From positions 40,275 to 104,274 of the forward strand of contig JACWEP010000002.1 of the NCBI GenBank assembly GCA_014653375.1: a stretch of DNA of 64,000 bases. Reading direction: 5' to 3'. A model generated the notes under the pieces. The model had not been told where the DNA came from. It did not search any database and worked only from the letters and a program-made list of their open reading frames with translations. Positions within the stretch are counted from its first letter, which is position 1. Each line of letters begins with the position of its first letter. Source of the DNA: Pelagibacterales bacterium SAG-MED48. Lineage in GTDB: Bacteria > Pseudomonadota > Alphaproteobacteria > Pelagibacterales > Pelagibacteraceae. The position numbers were made by a program, and so were the translations under genes. This document shows, piece by piece, positions 17,899 through 26,877 of this stretch.

Positions 17899-18687
17899 AT
17901 GCTTCTTTCAAAAAAACAAATAGAAGATTATCAAAACTTTGGAGTAATAATTATTAAAGATGTTTATAAAGAATGGATTGAACCATTAAGAAAAGGATTT
18001 CAAAAAGTTTTAGATAACCCAAGCAAACATGGAAGAGAAAATGTTGATGAAAATGAAGGTAGATTTTTTGAAGATTATTGTAACTGGGAGAGAATAGGAG
18101 AGTTTAAAGATTGTATTTTTAATTCACCTGGAGCTCAAATAGTTGCAGAAGCAACAAATTCTAAATCATCACAAATTTTTCATGAACATATCTTTATTAA
18201 GGAGCCAGGTACAAGTAAAGAAACACCCTGGCATCAAGACATGCCTTATTATTGTGTTGATGGAAATGACACAGGAAGTTTTTGGATTCCATTAGATGAA
18301 GTTGATAAAGAAAATAATCTTAAATTAATTTTAGGCTCTCACAAATGGCAAAAATTAATCAGACCCACAAAATGGTCTACTAATCAGTCTTGGTATAAAG
18401 ATGATACTTCATTTATGGATTTATCTTCATCAGAAGAATTTAAAAAAAATATTTTAATCCCAGAACTAAGTTTAGGTGATGCTGTATTATTCAATTTTAA
18501 AACTGTGCATGGCTCAACTGGAAATAATACCTCTAAGTCTCGAAGAGTATTTTCAATGAGATTTATTGGTGATGATATTAAGTATATTGATAGAGGTGGA
18601 TCTACTTCGCCACCATTTGAAGATATCAATTTGAAAACTGGAGATATATTGAGAGAGGATTGGTTTCCTAGAGTTTTTAATAACTAG
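17899..18687 (+). CDS. phytanoyl-CoA dioxygenase (PhyH) family Fe(II)/2-oxoglutarate oxygenase
   Basis: The 262-residue protein contains the iron facial triad: WHQDMP gives His112 and Asp114, and TVHGSTGNN gives the distal His204, followed by SRRVFSMRF with the arginine that binds 2-oxoglutarate. PhyH enzymes hydroxylate unactivated carbons of small molecules such as phytanoyl-CoA and ectoine. The gene begins 8 bp after the permease gene, so the substrate may be the imported compound or a derivative of it. Its 3' end overlaps the convergent DUF6165-like gene by 11 bp. The substrate is unknown. Confidence 0.8.
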   Translation: MLLSKKQIEDYQNFGVIIIKDVYKEWIEPLRKGFQKVLDNPSKHGRENVDENEGRFFEDYCNWERIGEFKDCIFNSPGAQIVAEATNSKSSQIFHEHIFIKEPGTSKETPWHQDMPYYCVDGNDTGSFWIPLDEVDKENNLKLILGSHKWQKLIRPTKWSTNQSWYKDDTSFMDLSSSEEFKKNILIPELSLGDAVLFNFKTVHGSTGNNTSKSRRVFSMRFIGDDIKYIDRGGSTSPPFEDINLKTGDILREDWFPRVFNN

Positions 18688-19066
18688 TATATTCTTTTAT
18701 TTCTTTAATCTTAGAACCTGTATGAATATTAATTTCTAATTTAATTTTGGCTCTATCATCATTCAAGAAATGAACATCTCTTGAGAGTTTAATAAAATTA
18801 TCTGTAAAATCTTTTTCTTTTTCGCATTGTCTTTTATCGTCCTCGATTACCCATAATTTTGCATTAATTTGTTTTAACGACTCAAAAAGCTCAGTTAGCT
18901 TTTTATCAATTTTAACATTATCATTTAATTCATCTTTTAGGATAGAGTGTTCTTCGTTAATAAAATTTAATTTCTCAGTATCTTTAATTTTTTCTTGTTT
19001 AATTTCTAGGATAGAAATTTTGTCTAATAATTCACCAACTGACACTTCAACTAGAATTTTATTCAT
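18677..19066 (-). CDS. DUF6165-like small helical protein
   Basis: This 129-residue, highly charged, mostly helical protein begins ILVEVSVGELLDKISILEIK, which I associate with DUF6165-type proteins of unknown function; the assignment is from memory. Heptad-like spacing over residues 15-75 suggests a coiled coil. Its last 11 bp overlap the convergent dioxygenase gene, and its start is divergent from the GT9 glycosyltransferase gene by 32 bp. Association with glycan assembly is plausible from the neighbour only. Confidence 0.55.
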   Translation of the reverse strand: MNKILVEVSVGELLDKISILEIKQEKIKDTEKLNFINEEHSILKDELNDNVKIDKKLTELFESLKQINAKLWVIEDDKRQCEKEKDFTDNFIKLSRDVHFLNDDRAKIKLEINIHTGSKIKEIKEYTSY

Positions 19067-19098
19067 TAAAAAATATACTATGTTAAGTTGTTATAAAT

Positions 19099-20040
19099 AT
19101 GTCTAATATTTTAATCATTAAACATGGTTCTTTGGGTGATATAGCCCAAGCTTGTGGTGCAATTCAAGATATTTCTGAAAATCATAAAGATGATGTAGTT
19201 CATATACTAACAACAAAACCATATTTTGAATTATTTAAAAAAAATCCATATATTTCAAATGTTATTTTAGATAAGCGATTATCAAGATTAAATTTTATCT
19301 ACTTATATTCATTAATGAAAAATATTAAGAAATACAAATTTTCTAAAATCTATGATCTTCAAAACTCTAGCAGAACATCATTTTATAAAAGAATATTATT
19401 TCCTGAGGCTACAAAAGATACATGGTCATCTACTGAAACCACTTTACCTGAAGGAATTACAAAAGACGATTTTGATAAAGACTCAGTTTTGTCTAGGTTT
19501 GATCATCAATTAAAAAGTTCTGGAATTAACACAAGCCACACTTTAAAACCTGATTTTTCATGGAGTTCAACAGATATATCTCAAATAAAAAACTATTATC
19601 AATTAGAAAAATATATTGTTCTTTTTCCTTTTTGCTCAGCTCATTTAACATCAAAGAAATGGCCTTATTATAATGATTTAATTTCTATGATTAATGAAAA
19701 ATTAGAAAATAAATTTAAAGTAGTTATTGCGCCAGGCCCAGGTGAAATTAAAGATGCATCAAGTATTAATGCGCTTTGTGTTTTAGATAATGATAAAATT
19801 TTAGATATTTCTCAATTGGCAGCGTTAATTAAAGATAGTTCATTTGTAGTTGCTAATGATACAGGACCTGCACATATGACAGCTCATTTAGGTTCTAAAG
19901 GAATTGCATTATTTGGATCTCATACAACTCCTTTTAAAGTTAGTATTGAAAGAGAAAACTTTAAAGCTATACAAGCGCCAGAGCTATCAAAGCTTTCAGT
20001 AGAAAAAGTTTTTGAAAGATTATCTGATATTACTTCTTAA
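19099..20040 (+). CDS. glycosyltransferase family 9 (heptosyltransferase-like)
   Basis: The 313-residue protein opens with ILIIKHGSLGDIAQACGAIQDI, the GT9 acceptor-side motif with the conserved GD, and has the C-terminal nucleotide-sugar motif VVANDTGPAHMTAHLGSKGIALFG. KKWPYYND and FPFCSAH match the heptose donor region. These enzymes add heptose to the LPS core at the cytoplasmic face. Its stop overlaps the convergent AbrB-type permease gene by 11 bp. A role in lipooligosaccharide core is inferred from the family. Confidence 0.85.
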   Translation: MSNILIIKHGSLGDIAQACGAIQDISENHKDDVVHILTTKPYFELFKKNPYISNVILDKRLSRLNFIYLYSLMKNIKKYKFSKIYDLQNSSRTSFYKRILFPEATKDTWSSTETTLPEGITKDDFDKDSVLSRFDHQLKSSGINTSHTLKPDFSWSSTDISQIKNYYQLEKYIVLFPFCSAHLTSKKWPYYNDLISMINEKLENKFKVVIAPGPGEIKDASSINALCVLDNDKILDISQLAALIKDSSFVVANDTGPAHMTAHLGSKGIALFGSHTTPFKVSIERENFKAIQAPELSKLSVEKVFERLSDITS

Positions 20041-21127
20041 TCTTTTCTAGTACTCTTAAAATTATAGGAACAGTGAAAAGTATAAAAAGTAATCTTATTA
20101 TATGATGAAATGCGACAAAATCTGGATCTAGATCAAAAGCAATAGCTATAACAGCTACTTCATAAATTCCACCAGGACTAAAAGATAATATTAATGTTAA
20201 AATATTTGTATCAACAAAAAATGTTGCAACATAAGCTGCTATTAAACCTAGTAATACTAATATAGTTGTAGCAACTATACTATGAAGTGAGTTGTTAGCA
20301 ATTTCTTTAACAGTTTTTTCAGCAAATCTGCATCCGACAGAAGCACCTAAAATTAAAAGGCAAAAATTAATTGATGCATCAGGTAATTTGTATGAAGCAA
20401 TATCTATAATTTGTAATAATCCACTAGCAAACAATGTTCCTGATAATAAAGCTGCTGGAACTCTAATTTTATCAAAAATAAAAATAAAAAATAAAGATGC
20501 AATGATAAGTAAAATTAGATTTAGATGATTTTGACTCATATAATCAAATTTATCTAATAGTAATACTTCTGAACCAGTGTTGTTAACAATAATAAATGGA
20601 ATAACAGTTATGATGATAAGCAATCTTATCAAATGTGAAGTTGCTACTTGTGACAAATCTGTTTTTTCATTTTCTGCTAAAATCATTAATGGACCTAAAG
20701 CTCCTGGTGCAGCAGAAAATATTGAAGCTTTTTCACCATAACCTGAAAATTTTTGAAGATATTTCGATACAATCAAAATACAGATGATTATATAGATAAG
20801 CATTATTACTGATGTCCAAATCCAATTAATCATCTGATTAAATAGGTTCTGATCAATGTAATTACCAATATGAAGTCCAAGGATAATTAAAATTGAACTT
20901 AGAGCTATTTTAGGCATTACAACTTTTAACCCAGCTAATGCAGCAATAGATGTCACAATCATTGGACCTAACATCCAAGCTAAAGGAATGTTAAAATAGT
21001 CAGCTATAATTGCACTAGGAATTGAAATTAAGATTACTGAAATAAACTTTTTAGAGAGAAGTTGTTTAAAGCTTGAGTAATAGAAAATAACCTTTGACTT
21101 ATTCATAGTCAGTTCTTCTATCATCAC
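20030..21127 (-). CDS. AbrB-family membrane protein (putative transporter)
   Basis: The 365-residue protein has about ten hydrophobic segments in two related halves. Each half carries a small-residue loop followed by a buried His-Ile-Arg: APGALGPLMILAE...SHLIRLL near residue 145 and SPGGIYEVAVIAI...HHIIRLL near residue 320. This internal duplication is the hallmark of the AbrB/AmoA-like permease family (COG3180), often misnamed ammonia monooxygenase. The substrate is not established. It is divergent from tctC over 194 bp, a pairing that suggests shared control or related carboxylate substrates. Confidence 0.75.
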   Translation of the reverse strand: MMIEELTMNKSKVIFYYSSFKQLLSKKFISVILISIPSAIIADYFNIPLAWMLGPMIVTSIAALAGLKVVMPKIALSSILIILGLHIGNYIDQNLFNQMINWIWTSVIMLIYIIICILIVSKYLQKFSGYGEKASIFSAAPGALGPLMILAENEKTDLSQVATSHLIRLLIIITVIPFIIVNNTGSEVLLLDKFDYMSQNHLNLILLIIASLFFIFIFDKIRVPAALLSGTLFASGLLQIIDIASYKLPDASINFCLLILGASVGCRFAEKTVKEIANNSLHSIVATTILVLLGLIAAYVATFFVDTNILTLILSFSPGGIYEVAVIAIAFDLDPDFVAFHHIIRLLFILFTVPIILRVLEKIKK

Positions 21128-21236
21128 TTTGAAAAAAAATAACAGAAAAGAAATTAACTAATAAAGTGAACTTTAATTATTTCAATTAAAATTTATTATT
21201 AATTAATACAGAGTTTTATTCCAATAATTAGAATCA

Positions 21237-21256
21237 ATCATTAGTTGAATAATGAT
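21237..21256. promoter_or_regulatory. inverted repeat in the abrB-like/tctC divergent region
   Basis: ATCATTA at 21237-21243 and its complement TAATGAT at 21250-21256 flank six bases, a layout suited to a dimeric repressor or activator. It lies about 65 bp before tctC within the 194-bp shared upstream region. In such A/T-rich DNA a 7-bp arm can occur by chance, so this is a weak call. Confidence 0.3.
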
Positions 21257-21321
21257 ATTATAAGTTGCATTAATTTATAGAGTGTAATTTACTTTGTTTT
21301 TAAAATAGAGAGGAAAAAATA

Positions 21322-22302
21322 ATGAAAAACTTAATAAGAATAGTTTCAGTATTATTCTCAGCAATTCTGTTATTCTCAGTAACCACAACTAGTTCAATTG
21401 CGATTGATAAAATTCACTTCGTAATTGGTGGTGGTGCTGGTGGTGGTTGGGATGGAACTGCTAGAGGTACTGGAGAAGCTTTAACAAAAGCTGGTATGTT
21501 AAAAAGTGCATCATTTGAAAATATGTCAGGTGGTGGTGGTGGTAAAGCATTAGCTTTCATGATTAATACAAAACCTGCAAATACAGTTTTAGTTCAATCT
21601 ACACCATTAGTTTTAAGATCAATCACTAGACACAAAGGTTATGTGAGTGGAAGTGGTACTTTATCTTATAAAGATGTTGTGCCAATCGCTGGTGTAATCG
21701 GTGACTATGGTGCAATTGCTGTTGCAAAAAACTCACCTTACAAAAACTTTAAAGATGTAGTTGATGCATATAAGAAGAATCCAAGCTCTATCAAAATGGC
21801 TGGTGGATCAGTAAGAGGAAGTATGGACCATTTAATTGGTGCTTTAGCTTTCCAAGCTGCTGGTGCTAATCCAAATGATGTAGCTTATATTCCTTACGAT
21901 GCTGGTGGAAAAGCGTTAGCTGGGCTTTTATCTGGAGAGACTCAAATTATCTCTACAGGTTTAGGTGAATTAATGGGTGCAAGAGACCAAGTAACAATTA
22001 TTGGTATTACTGCTCCTTCAAGAGTTTCTGATGCTCCAGATGCACCAACTCTAAAAGAACAAGGATATGATGTACAATTTGTTAACTGGAGAGGATTTTT
22101 TGGCCCTCCAGGTATGAGCAGTGCAGATAAAAATGCAATTGCTAAAATGCTAGGCGATGTACAAAAAACTTCTGAATGGGAAAATGTCAGAGCAAGAAAT
22201 GCTTGGGTTAATATTTACAATCCAGGTGACAAGTTTGTATCTTTCTTAGAAAAACAAACAGAAGAAATGACAGCTCTTATGAAGAAATTAGGAGTTATAT
22301 AA
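21322..22302 (+). CDS. tripartite tricarboxylate transporter binding protein (TctC/Bug family)
   Basis: A signal peptide ending near SSIA (about residue 28) precedes a Bug-type fold of normal length (326). FVIGGGAGGGWDGTARGTGEAL matches the glycine-rich ligand loop, followed by ENMSGGGGGKAL, and IPYDAGGKALAGLLSGETQ is the second family block. It would bind a carboxylate in the periplasm and deliver it to TctA/TctB. AGAGAGGA seven bases before the ATG is a strong ribosome site. A 15-bp terminator-like hairpin starts 23 bp after the stop and runs into tctB. Confidence 0.88.
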   Translation: MKNLIRIVSVLFSAILLFSVTTTSSIAIDKIHFVIGGGAGGGWDGTARGTGEALTKAGMLKSASFENMSGGGGGKALAFMINTKPANTVLVQSTPLVLRSITRHKGYVSGSGTLSYKDVVPIAGVIGDYGAIAVAKNSPYKNFKDVVDAYKKNPSSIKMAGGSVRGSMDHLIGALAFQAAGANPNDVAYIPYDAGGKALAGLLSGETQIISTGLGELMGARDQVTIIGITAPSRVSDAPDAPTLKEQGYDVQFVNWRGFFGPPGMSSADKNAIAKMLGDVQKTSEWENVRARNAWVNIYNPGDKFVSFLEKQTEEMTALMKKLGVI

Positions 22303-22324
22303 TCTTTAGGGTTATTTAAAAATT

Positions 22325-22372
22325 AGAGCAGTGAATATAAATACTACAAAAATTATATCACTGCTCTTTTTT
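22325..22372 (+). terminator. terminator-like hairpin overlapping the tctB start
   Basis: AGAGCAGTGA at 22325-22334 pairs with TCACTGCTCT at 22358-22367, and five further pairs continue after a one-base bulge. T residues at 22367-22372 follow. The structure has the form of an intrinsic terminator, yet its left arm contains the GTG at 22331 that opens tctB. It could attenuate transcription after tctC or hide the tctB start. Confidence 0.65.
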
Positions 22373-22801
22373 ATTTTTTCAGCATTTTATTTATATACTG
22401 CTTACCAAATTCAAGTTTTTGCATTTGATGAAAATGCACCTTTTAATGCCAGAACCTTTCCAATTTACTTGGGTTATGCTGGTTTATTTTTTTCAGGATT
22501 AAAATTAATTTTACCAGATCCAAATACAATTAAAGTAGAGCACAAAACTTTAGAATATAAAAAAACAGGAATTTTAGTTTTAATTGCAATTATTTATGGA
22601 GCAACCATCTTAAAAGTTGGTTATTTTTTAACGACTTCTCTCTTTTTAATGGGCTCATATTATTTTCTAGGTGAGAGAAGATGGGTATTAATCTTTATGC
22701 TGTCTTTTCCATTTGTTGCAGCATTCATGTACTTATTACATGGTGTTCTTGAAATTTATCTTAGAGATCCATTTTTAAAGTTAATTGGAGTGATGGGATG
22801 A
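22331..22801 (+). CDS. tripartite tricarboxylate transporter small membrane subunit (TctB)
   Basis: The 156-residue protein has four hydrophobic segments, the TctB topology, with an NARTFPIYLGYAGLFFSGLKL block resembling the family's early conserved segment. No ATG precedes it in frame; GTG at 22331 is the best start but lies inside a hairpin arm, so a downstream ATT or CTG codon is possible. It ends in a 4-bp overlap (ATGA) with tctA, showing coupling. With TctA it forms the secondary carboxylate transporter in the inner membrane. Confidence 0.8.
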   Translation: MNINTTKIISLLFFIFSAFYLYTAYQIQVFAFDENAPFNARTFPIYLGYAGLFFSGLKLILPDPNTIKVEHKTLEYKKTGILVLIAIIYGATILKVGYFLTTSLFLMGSYYFLGERRWVLIFMLSFPFVAAFMYLLHGVLEIYLRDPFLKLIGVMG

Positions 22802-24297
22802 TTGAAGGAATTTTAATTGGTTTAACAACAGCACTTACGTTTCAAAATATATTTATGGTAATGATTGGTTGTTTTTTTGGAACAATTATAGGAATGTTGC
22901 CAGGCCTTGGACCAATGACAGCAATTGCGTTAATGATTCCAATTACATATGGTTTTGATCCAGCAACTGGATTAATTTTAATGGCCGGTGTTTATTATGG
23001 TGCTGTATTTGGTGGATCAACTTCTTCAATATTATTAAACGCACCTGGTGTTCCTGGAACTGTTGCAACTTCATTTGATGGTTATCCAATGGCACAACAA
23101 GGTAAAGCTGGAAAAGCATTAGCAATAGCTGCATGGAGTTCTTTTGCAGGTGGAACACTTGCTGCAATTTATTTATTATTTCTAGCACCGAGTTTATCAA
23201 AAGTTAGTTTATCTTTTAGATCACCAGATTATTTTGCTTTGATGATTTTAGGTTTAACAGCTATCGCTGCTTTTTCATCTAAAGGTCAATTTATTAAAGC
23301 AATGATGATGGTAGTTCTTGGCTTAATGTTAGCATCAGTTGGTCAAGATAGTTTATCAGATATTACAAGATTTACATTTAATAATATGAATTTAACAGAT
23401 GGGATAAGTTTTGTTCTAGTTGTAATGGCAACATTTGCAATGAGTGAAGCTTTAACTATTATTTTAAAACGTAATGATCCCACAGCTGCTGCAAAACAAG
23501 TATCCTTAACCGAACTAGGTTCAATTAAGATTGATAAAGAAGAAAGAGCCAAGATGTTAAAAACTATTCCCCGAACATCTATTATTGGATTTTTAATTGG
23601 TGTATTGCCAGGAGCAGGCGCTACTATTGCATCTTTTCTAGCATATGGAATGGAGAGAAATTTAGTTAATGATAAAGAGAAAGAAAAATTTGGAAAAGGT
23701 AGTGTTCATGGATTAGCTGCACCTGAGACTGCAAATAATGCAGCGTGTTCTGGTGCATTTGTTCCATTGTTAACTTTAGGTATACCAGGAAGTGGAACTA
23801 CTGCTGTAATGTTAGGTGCTCTATTAGGCTTTGGTATTCAACCAGGTCCAAGACTTTATATGACTAACCCTGAAATATTCTGGTCAGTTATTATGTCAAT
23901 GTATATTGGAATGGTAGTATTACTTATTTTAAATTTACCTTTAATTCCTTACATAGCTAGAATTTTAGCTGTTCCAAAAAATTATTTAATTCCACTTATA
24001 TTATTTTTTTCAATTACAGGAATTTATGTAATGTCATTTAATAATTTTGATATCTATTTGATGATCGGAATTGCTGTAGTTGCAACTTTTATGCGCTTAT
24101 ACGATTTTCCAATGCCACCTCTTATTTTAGCTTTTGTTCTAGGAGGACTGATGGAAGAAAATTTAAGAAGATCTTTATTATTGAGTGATGGTTCATGGAC
24201 GTTTTTATGGGATAGAACTCTTACAGCCTGTATATTATCTACAACAATTCTTATTGTTGGATGGCAAATTTATAAAACAATTGCTAAAAAAAATTAA
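22798..24297 (+). CDS. tripartite tricarboxylate transporter large permease (TctA)
   Basis: The 499-residue protein has about twelve membrane segments and the TctA signatures GTIIGMLPGLGPMTAIALMIP, GVYYGAVFGGSTSSILLNAPG and, in the second half, IGVLPGAGATIASF and APETANNAACSGAFVPLLTLGIPGS. This inverted duplication forms the ion-coupled transport core. Length is normal for the family. Its stop overlaps the stop of the convergent EamA transporter gene by 4 bp. The substrate is set by TctC and remains unknown. Confidence 0.92.
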   Translation: MIEGILIGLTTALTFQNIFMVMIGCFFGTIIGMLPGLGPMTAIALMIPITYGFDPATGLILMAGVYYGAVFGGSTSSILLNAPGVPGTVATSFDGYPMAQQGKAGKALAIAAWSSFAGGTLAAIYLLFLAPSLSKVSLSFRSPDYFALMILGLTAIAAFSSKGQFIKAMMMVVLGLMLASVGQDSLSDITRFTFNNMNLTDGISFVLVVMATFAMSEALTIILKRNDPTAAAKQVSLTELGSIKIDKEERAKMLKTIPRTSIIGFLIGVLPGAGATIASFLAYGMERNLVNDKEKEKFGKGSVHGLAAPETANNAACSGAFVPLLTLGIPGSGTTAVMLGALLGFGIQPGPRLYMTNPEIFWSVIMSMYIGMVVLLILNLPLIPYIARILAVPKNYLIPLILFFSITGIYVMSFNNFDIYLMIGIAVVATFMRLYDFPMPPLILAFVLGGLMEENLRRSLLLSDGSWTFLWDRTLTACILSTTILIVGWQIYKTIAKKN

Positions 24298-25181
24298 GAT
24301 TTAATATCAACTCTTTTTCTAATTATCTCTTTATCTAGTTTCATTTCCCTATAAGAGATTATTAGAACTCCAATAAATATTATACTTGCGCCAATCCAAG
24401 TATAAGCATCTGGAATTTCATCAAACACATAATATCCAATAATTGATGCAAAAACTAAATTTAAAAAAGAATAAGGTTGAGTCATACTTACATCCACTAG
24501 TTTAAAAGCATGGTTTAGTGTTAAGTGTAAAACTGTTCCACAAATAGCTGATAAAACTAGGTAAATAAAAGTTTTTAAACTAGGCATTTCCCAAAAAAAT
24601 AAAACAATAAAGAAACTAAGTATGCTCATAAAAATAGACTGATAAGCTAGAATAGTAATTGCACTATCATCTTTAGAAATTTTTTTAGTTATAATTATAT
24701 TAATTGACCAAAGTAATGCTGAAAATAAAACCATATATACCCCAATAGAAATATCAATAAAACCAGGACGAATGATTACTAGCATTCCGCTAAAACCCAG
24801 GATTAAAGCTAAAGTTCTATAAATATAAATTTTCTCTCCTAAAAAAAATACCGCAAGTATTGTTACCATTAAAGGTACAACAAAAGAAATTGCAGTGAGT
24901 TTTTCAATAGGAAGCAATACTAAAGCTGAAAAATATAAAAGCATTGCTGGTAGACCAAGTATTGCTCTTAAGAAATGTTTTTTAAGATGAGGTGTTTTGA
25001 GAACAGCATCTTTTTTTTTAATTATGTAAGGTAAAATAATTACTAACCCTAAAAAAAATCTAAAAAAACCAGCCACATAAACATTTACATCTTCTTGAGC
25101 TATCTTTAAAAATGAAAGCATAACAGTGCCAAAAAAAACAGAAATGATGATTAAGAAAATTGCTAATTTATTATTGGACAT
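24294..25181 (-). CDS. EamA/DMT-family transporter
   Basis: The 295-residue protein has ten hydrophobic segments in two EamA repeats, with GFFRFFLGLVIILPY in the first half and SFLNLVFASIIGYYVFDEIPDAYTWIGASIIFIGVLII at the end, the classic closing block of the family. Members export amino acids or other metabolites. It shares a 4-bp convergent overlap with tctA. The 3' cytoplasmic tail is short and basic. The substrate cannot be inferred. Confidence 0.82.
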   Translation of the reverse strand: MSNNKLAIFLIIISVFFGTVMLSFLKIAQEDVNVYVAGFFRFFLGLVIILPYIIKKKDAVLKTPHLKKHFLRAILGLPAMLLYFSALVLLPIEKLTAISFVVPLMVTILAVFFLGEKIYIYRTLALILGFSGMLVIIRPGFIDISIGVYMVLFSALLWSINIIITKKISKDDSAITILAYQSIFMSILSFFIVLFFWEMPSLKTFIYLVLSAICGTVLHLTLNHAFKLVDVSMTQPYSFLNLVFASIIGYYVFDEIPDAYTWIGASIIFIGVLIISYREMKLDKEIIRKRVDIKS

Positions 25182-25220
25182 TAATAAATTACTATAAGTA
25201 TAACTGAGGTATAAACAATC

Positions 25221-26303
25221 TTAGTTTAAGATATCTTTATATTGTTCAACAATATTAGACCAATAGAACTTTGAGACAAAATTCTTTGCATTCTTTCCAT
25301 ATTCTAAATATTTTTTATTTTCTAGCATTAAATTAATTGATGAATAAATTTCATCTAAATTATTCCCATCACAAATTAAACCAGTTTTTTCATGATCAAT
25401 AGCGTCAGATGCTCCACCATCTTTACCACCAATTGATGGAATGCCATACTGAGCAGCTTCTGTATACGCTATACCAAAACCTTCTACCGAAGATTTATGA
25501 ATAACAGAAGGCATTACAAATATATTAGATTTAGCAATTAAAGCATTCTTTAAATCATCACTTATGTCATTAAAAAACATTACTTGAACCTCAAGATCTA
25601 ATTCTTTAACTAAGCTTTTAATATTATCCTCTTCATCACCATAGCCAATACAAATGTAGACTATATCAGGATATATTTGTTTTAGATTTCTTAAGGACAT
25701 AACAATTTTTTCATGATTTTTTCTTTTATCAAACCTTGAAACTGTAATTAATCTTGGTGATTTAACACTAAGTAAACTTTCTACTTTATCTAATGATTTT
25801 TGATCTACATTTTTTATAGGATCTATTCCTGGATTAATAATTATAATCTTTTCTTTCTTTATCCCAATTTCTATAGCTAAATTTTTTGTATATTCTGAAT
25901 TTGCAATTACTTTTTCAACATTATCTAAAACTTTCACAATACGCTTATTAATACTCGATCCTTTATTGTGATTAATTTCTTTTCCATGAATTAGGCAATA
26001 TTTTTTTTTATCATTTTTTAAATGCTCTAAACTTTTCCAGTGATCTGCAATAACTCCTTCTATTTTGTTACCTTTAACAAACTCATCTATTAGATATGCT
26101 TTTCTATATTTTCTAAGTAATTTGGGACCACCAACTCTTTCTATTGAAAAAGACGCTTGCTCATCAAAGTTTTTGTGATTTTCTATATAATCTGCAAATA
26201 CTTTAATCATATAGTTCTTAGATAATTCTCTTGAAAGACCCCACATTAAGCTTTGCATGCCGCCAAGCTCTGGTGGAAAGGATCTAGTAACAATTAAATA
26301 CAT
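25221..26303 (-). CDS. glycosyltransferase family 4 (GT-B)
   Basis: The 360-residue protein has the GT4 layout: an N-terminal ELGGMQSLMWGLSRELS acceptor motif, a hinge with LITVSRFDKRKNHEKIV (sugar-nucleotide domain entry), and the E-x7-E donor motif in VEGFGIAYTEAAQYGIPSIGG. It starts in a one-base overlap (TAATG) with the upstream redoxin gene, so the two form a reverse-strand operon. A retaining transfer to a lipid or cell-surface acceptor is likely; the sugar is unknown. Confidence 0.85.
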   Translation of the reverse strand: MYLIVTRSFPPELGGMQSLMWGLSRELSKNYMIKVFADYIENHKNFDEQASFSIERVGGPKLLRKYRKAYLIDEFVKGNKIEGVIADHWKSLEHLKNDKKKYCLIHGKEINHNKGSSINKRIVKVLDNVEKVIANSEYTKNLAIEIGIKKEKIIIINPGIDPIKNVDQKSLDKVESLLSVKSPRLITVSRFDKRKNHEKIVMSLRNLKQIYPDIVYICIGYGDEEDNIKSLVKELDLEVQVMFFNDISDDLKNALIAKSNIFVMPSVIHKSSVEGFGIAYTEAAQYGIPSIGGKDGGASDAIDHEKTGLICDGNNLDEIYSSINLMLENKKYLEYGKNAKNFVSKFYWSNIVEQYKDILN

Positions 26304-26857
26304 TAATCATACTTCCATTTAATTCCACATCCTGCACTTGGAATTTGTTCACGTGGACCATTATTGGTTTCTGCAATCTGTTTCATAGCTTTTAATAAAT
26401 CACTTTCACCATCGTTAACTGGTACAAATTTTTTCAATTCTCTTAATCGACCTCTATATTGAAGTTCAAGGTTCTTATTATAACCAAAAAAATCAGGTGT
26501 GCACACAGCATCATATGATTTTGCAATTTTTTGAGTATCATCATGTAAGTACGGAAACGTAAATTGATTATCATTTGAAAATTTAATCATATTTTCAAAT
26601 GAGTCATCTGGATAATTGACAAAATCATTTGAGCATATTGCAACTGAATTAATTCCAATTTTATTTAATTCATTGCAATCTTCAACAATTTCTTTTGTAA
26701 CTGCTTTTACATATGGGCAATGATTGCAGATGAACATTATTAAGGTTCCATTTTCACCCTTGATATCGTCTAAAGATAGCATTTTATTTTCTGTTGATTT
26801 TAATTGAAATGGTAAAGCTTTCTTACCAAAATCACATATTGGAGTTTGAACTGGCAT
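26303..26857 (-). CDS. thioredoxin-fold redoxin (AhpC/TSA-like)
   Basis: The 184-residue protein has a thioredoxin fold with a C-N-H-C active site (C44 and C47 in FICNHCPYVKAV), an INSVAICSND strand and PYLHDDTQKIAKSYDAVCTPDFF, the cis-proline region. The NHCPYVKA form is typical of a conserved cytoplasmic redoxin family in bacteria. No signal peptide is present. It is divergent from the carbonic anhydrase-like gene by 20 bp. It presumably reduces disulfides or peroxides; the partner is unknown. Confidence 0.8.
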   Translation of the reverse strand: MPVQTPICDFGKKALPFQLKSTENKMLSLDDIKGENGTLIMFICNHCPYVKAVTKEIVEDCNELNKIGINSVAICSNDFVNYPDDSFENMIKFSNDNQFTFPYLHDDTQKIAKSYDAVCTPDFFGYNKNLELQYRGRLRELKKFVPVNDGESDLLKAMKQIAETNNGPREQIPSAGCGIKWKYD

Positions 26858-26877
26858 ACTGTAATAATATATAAATT

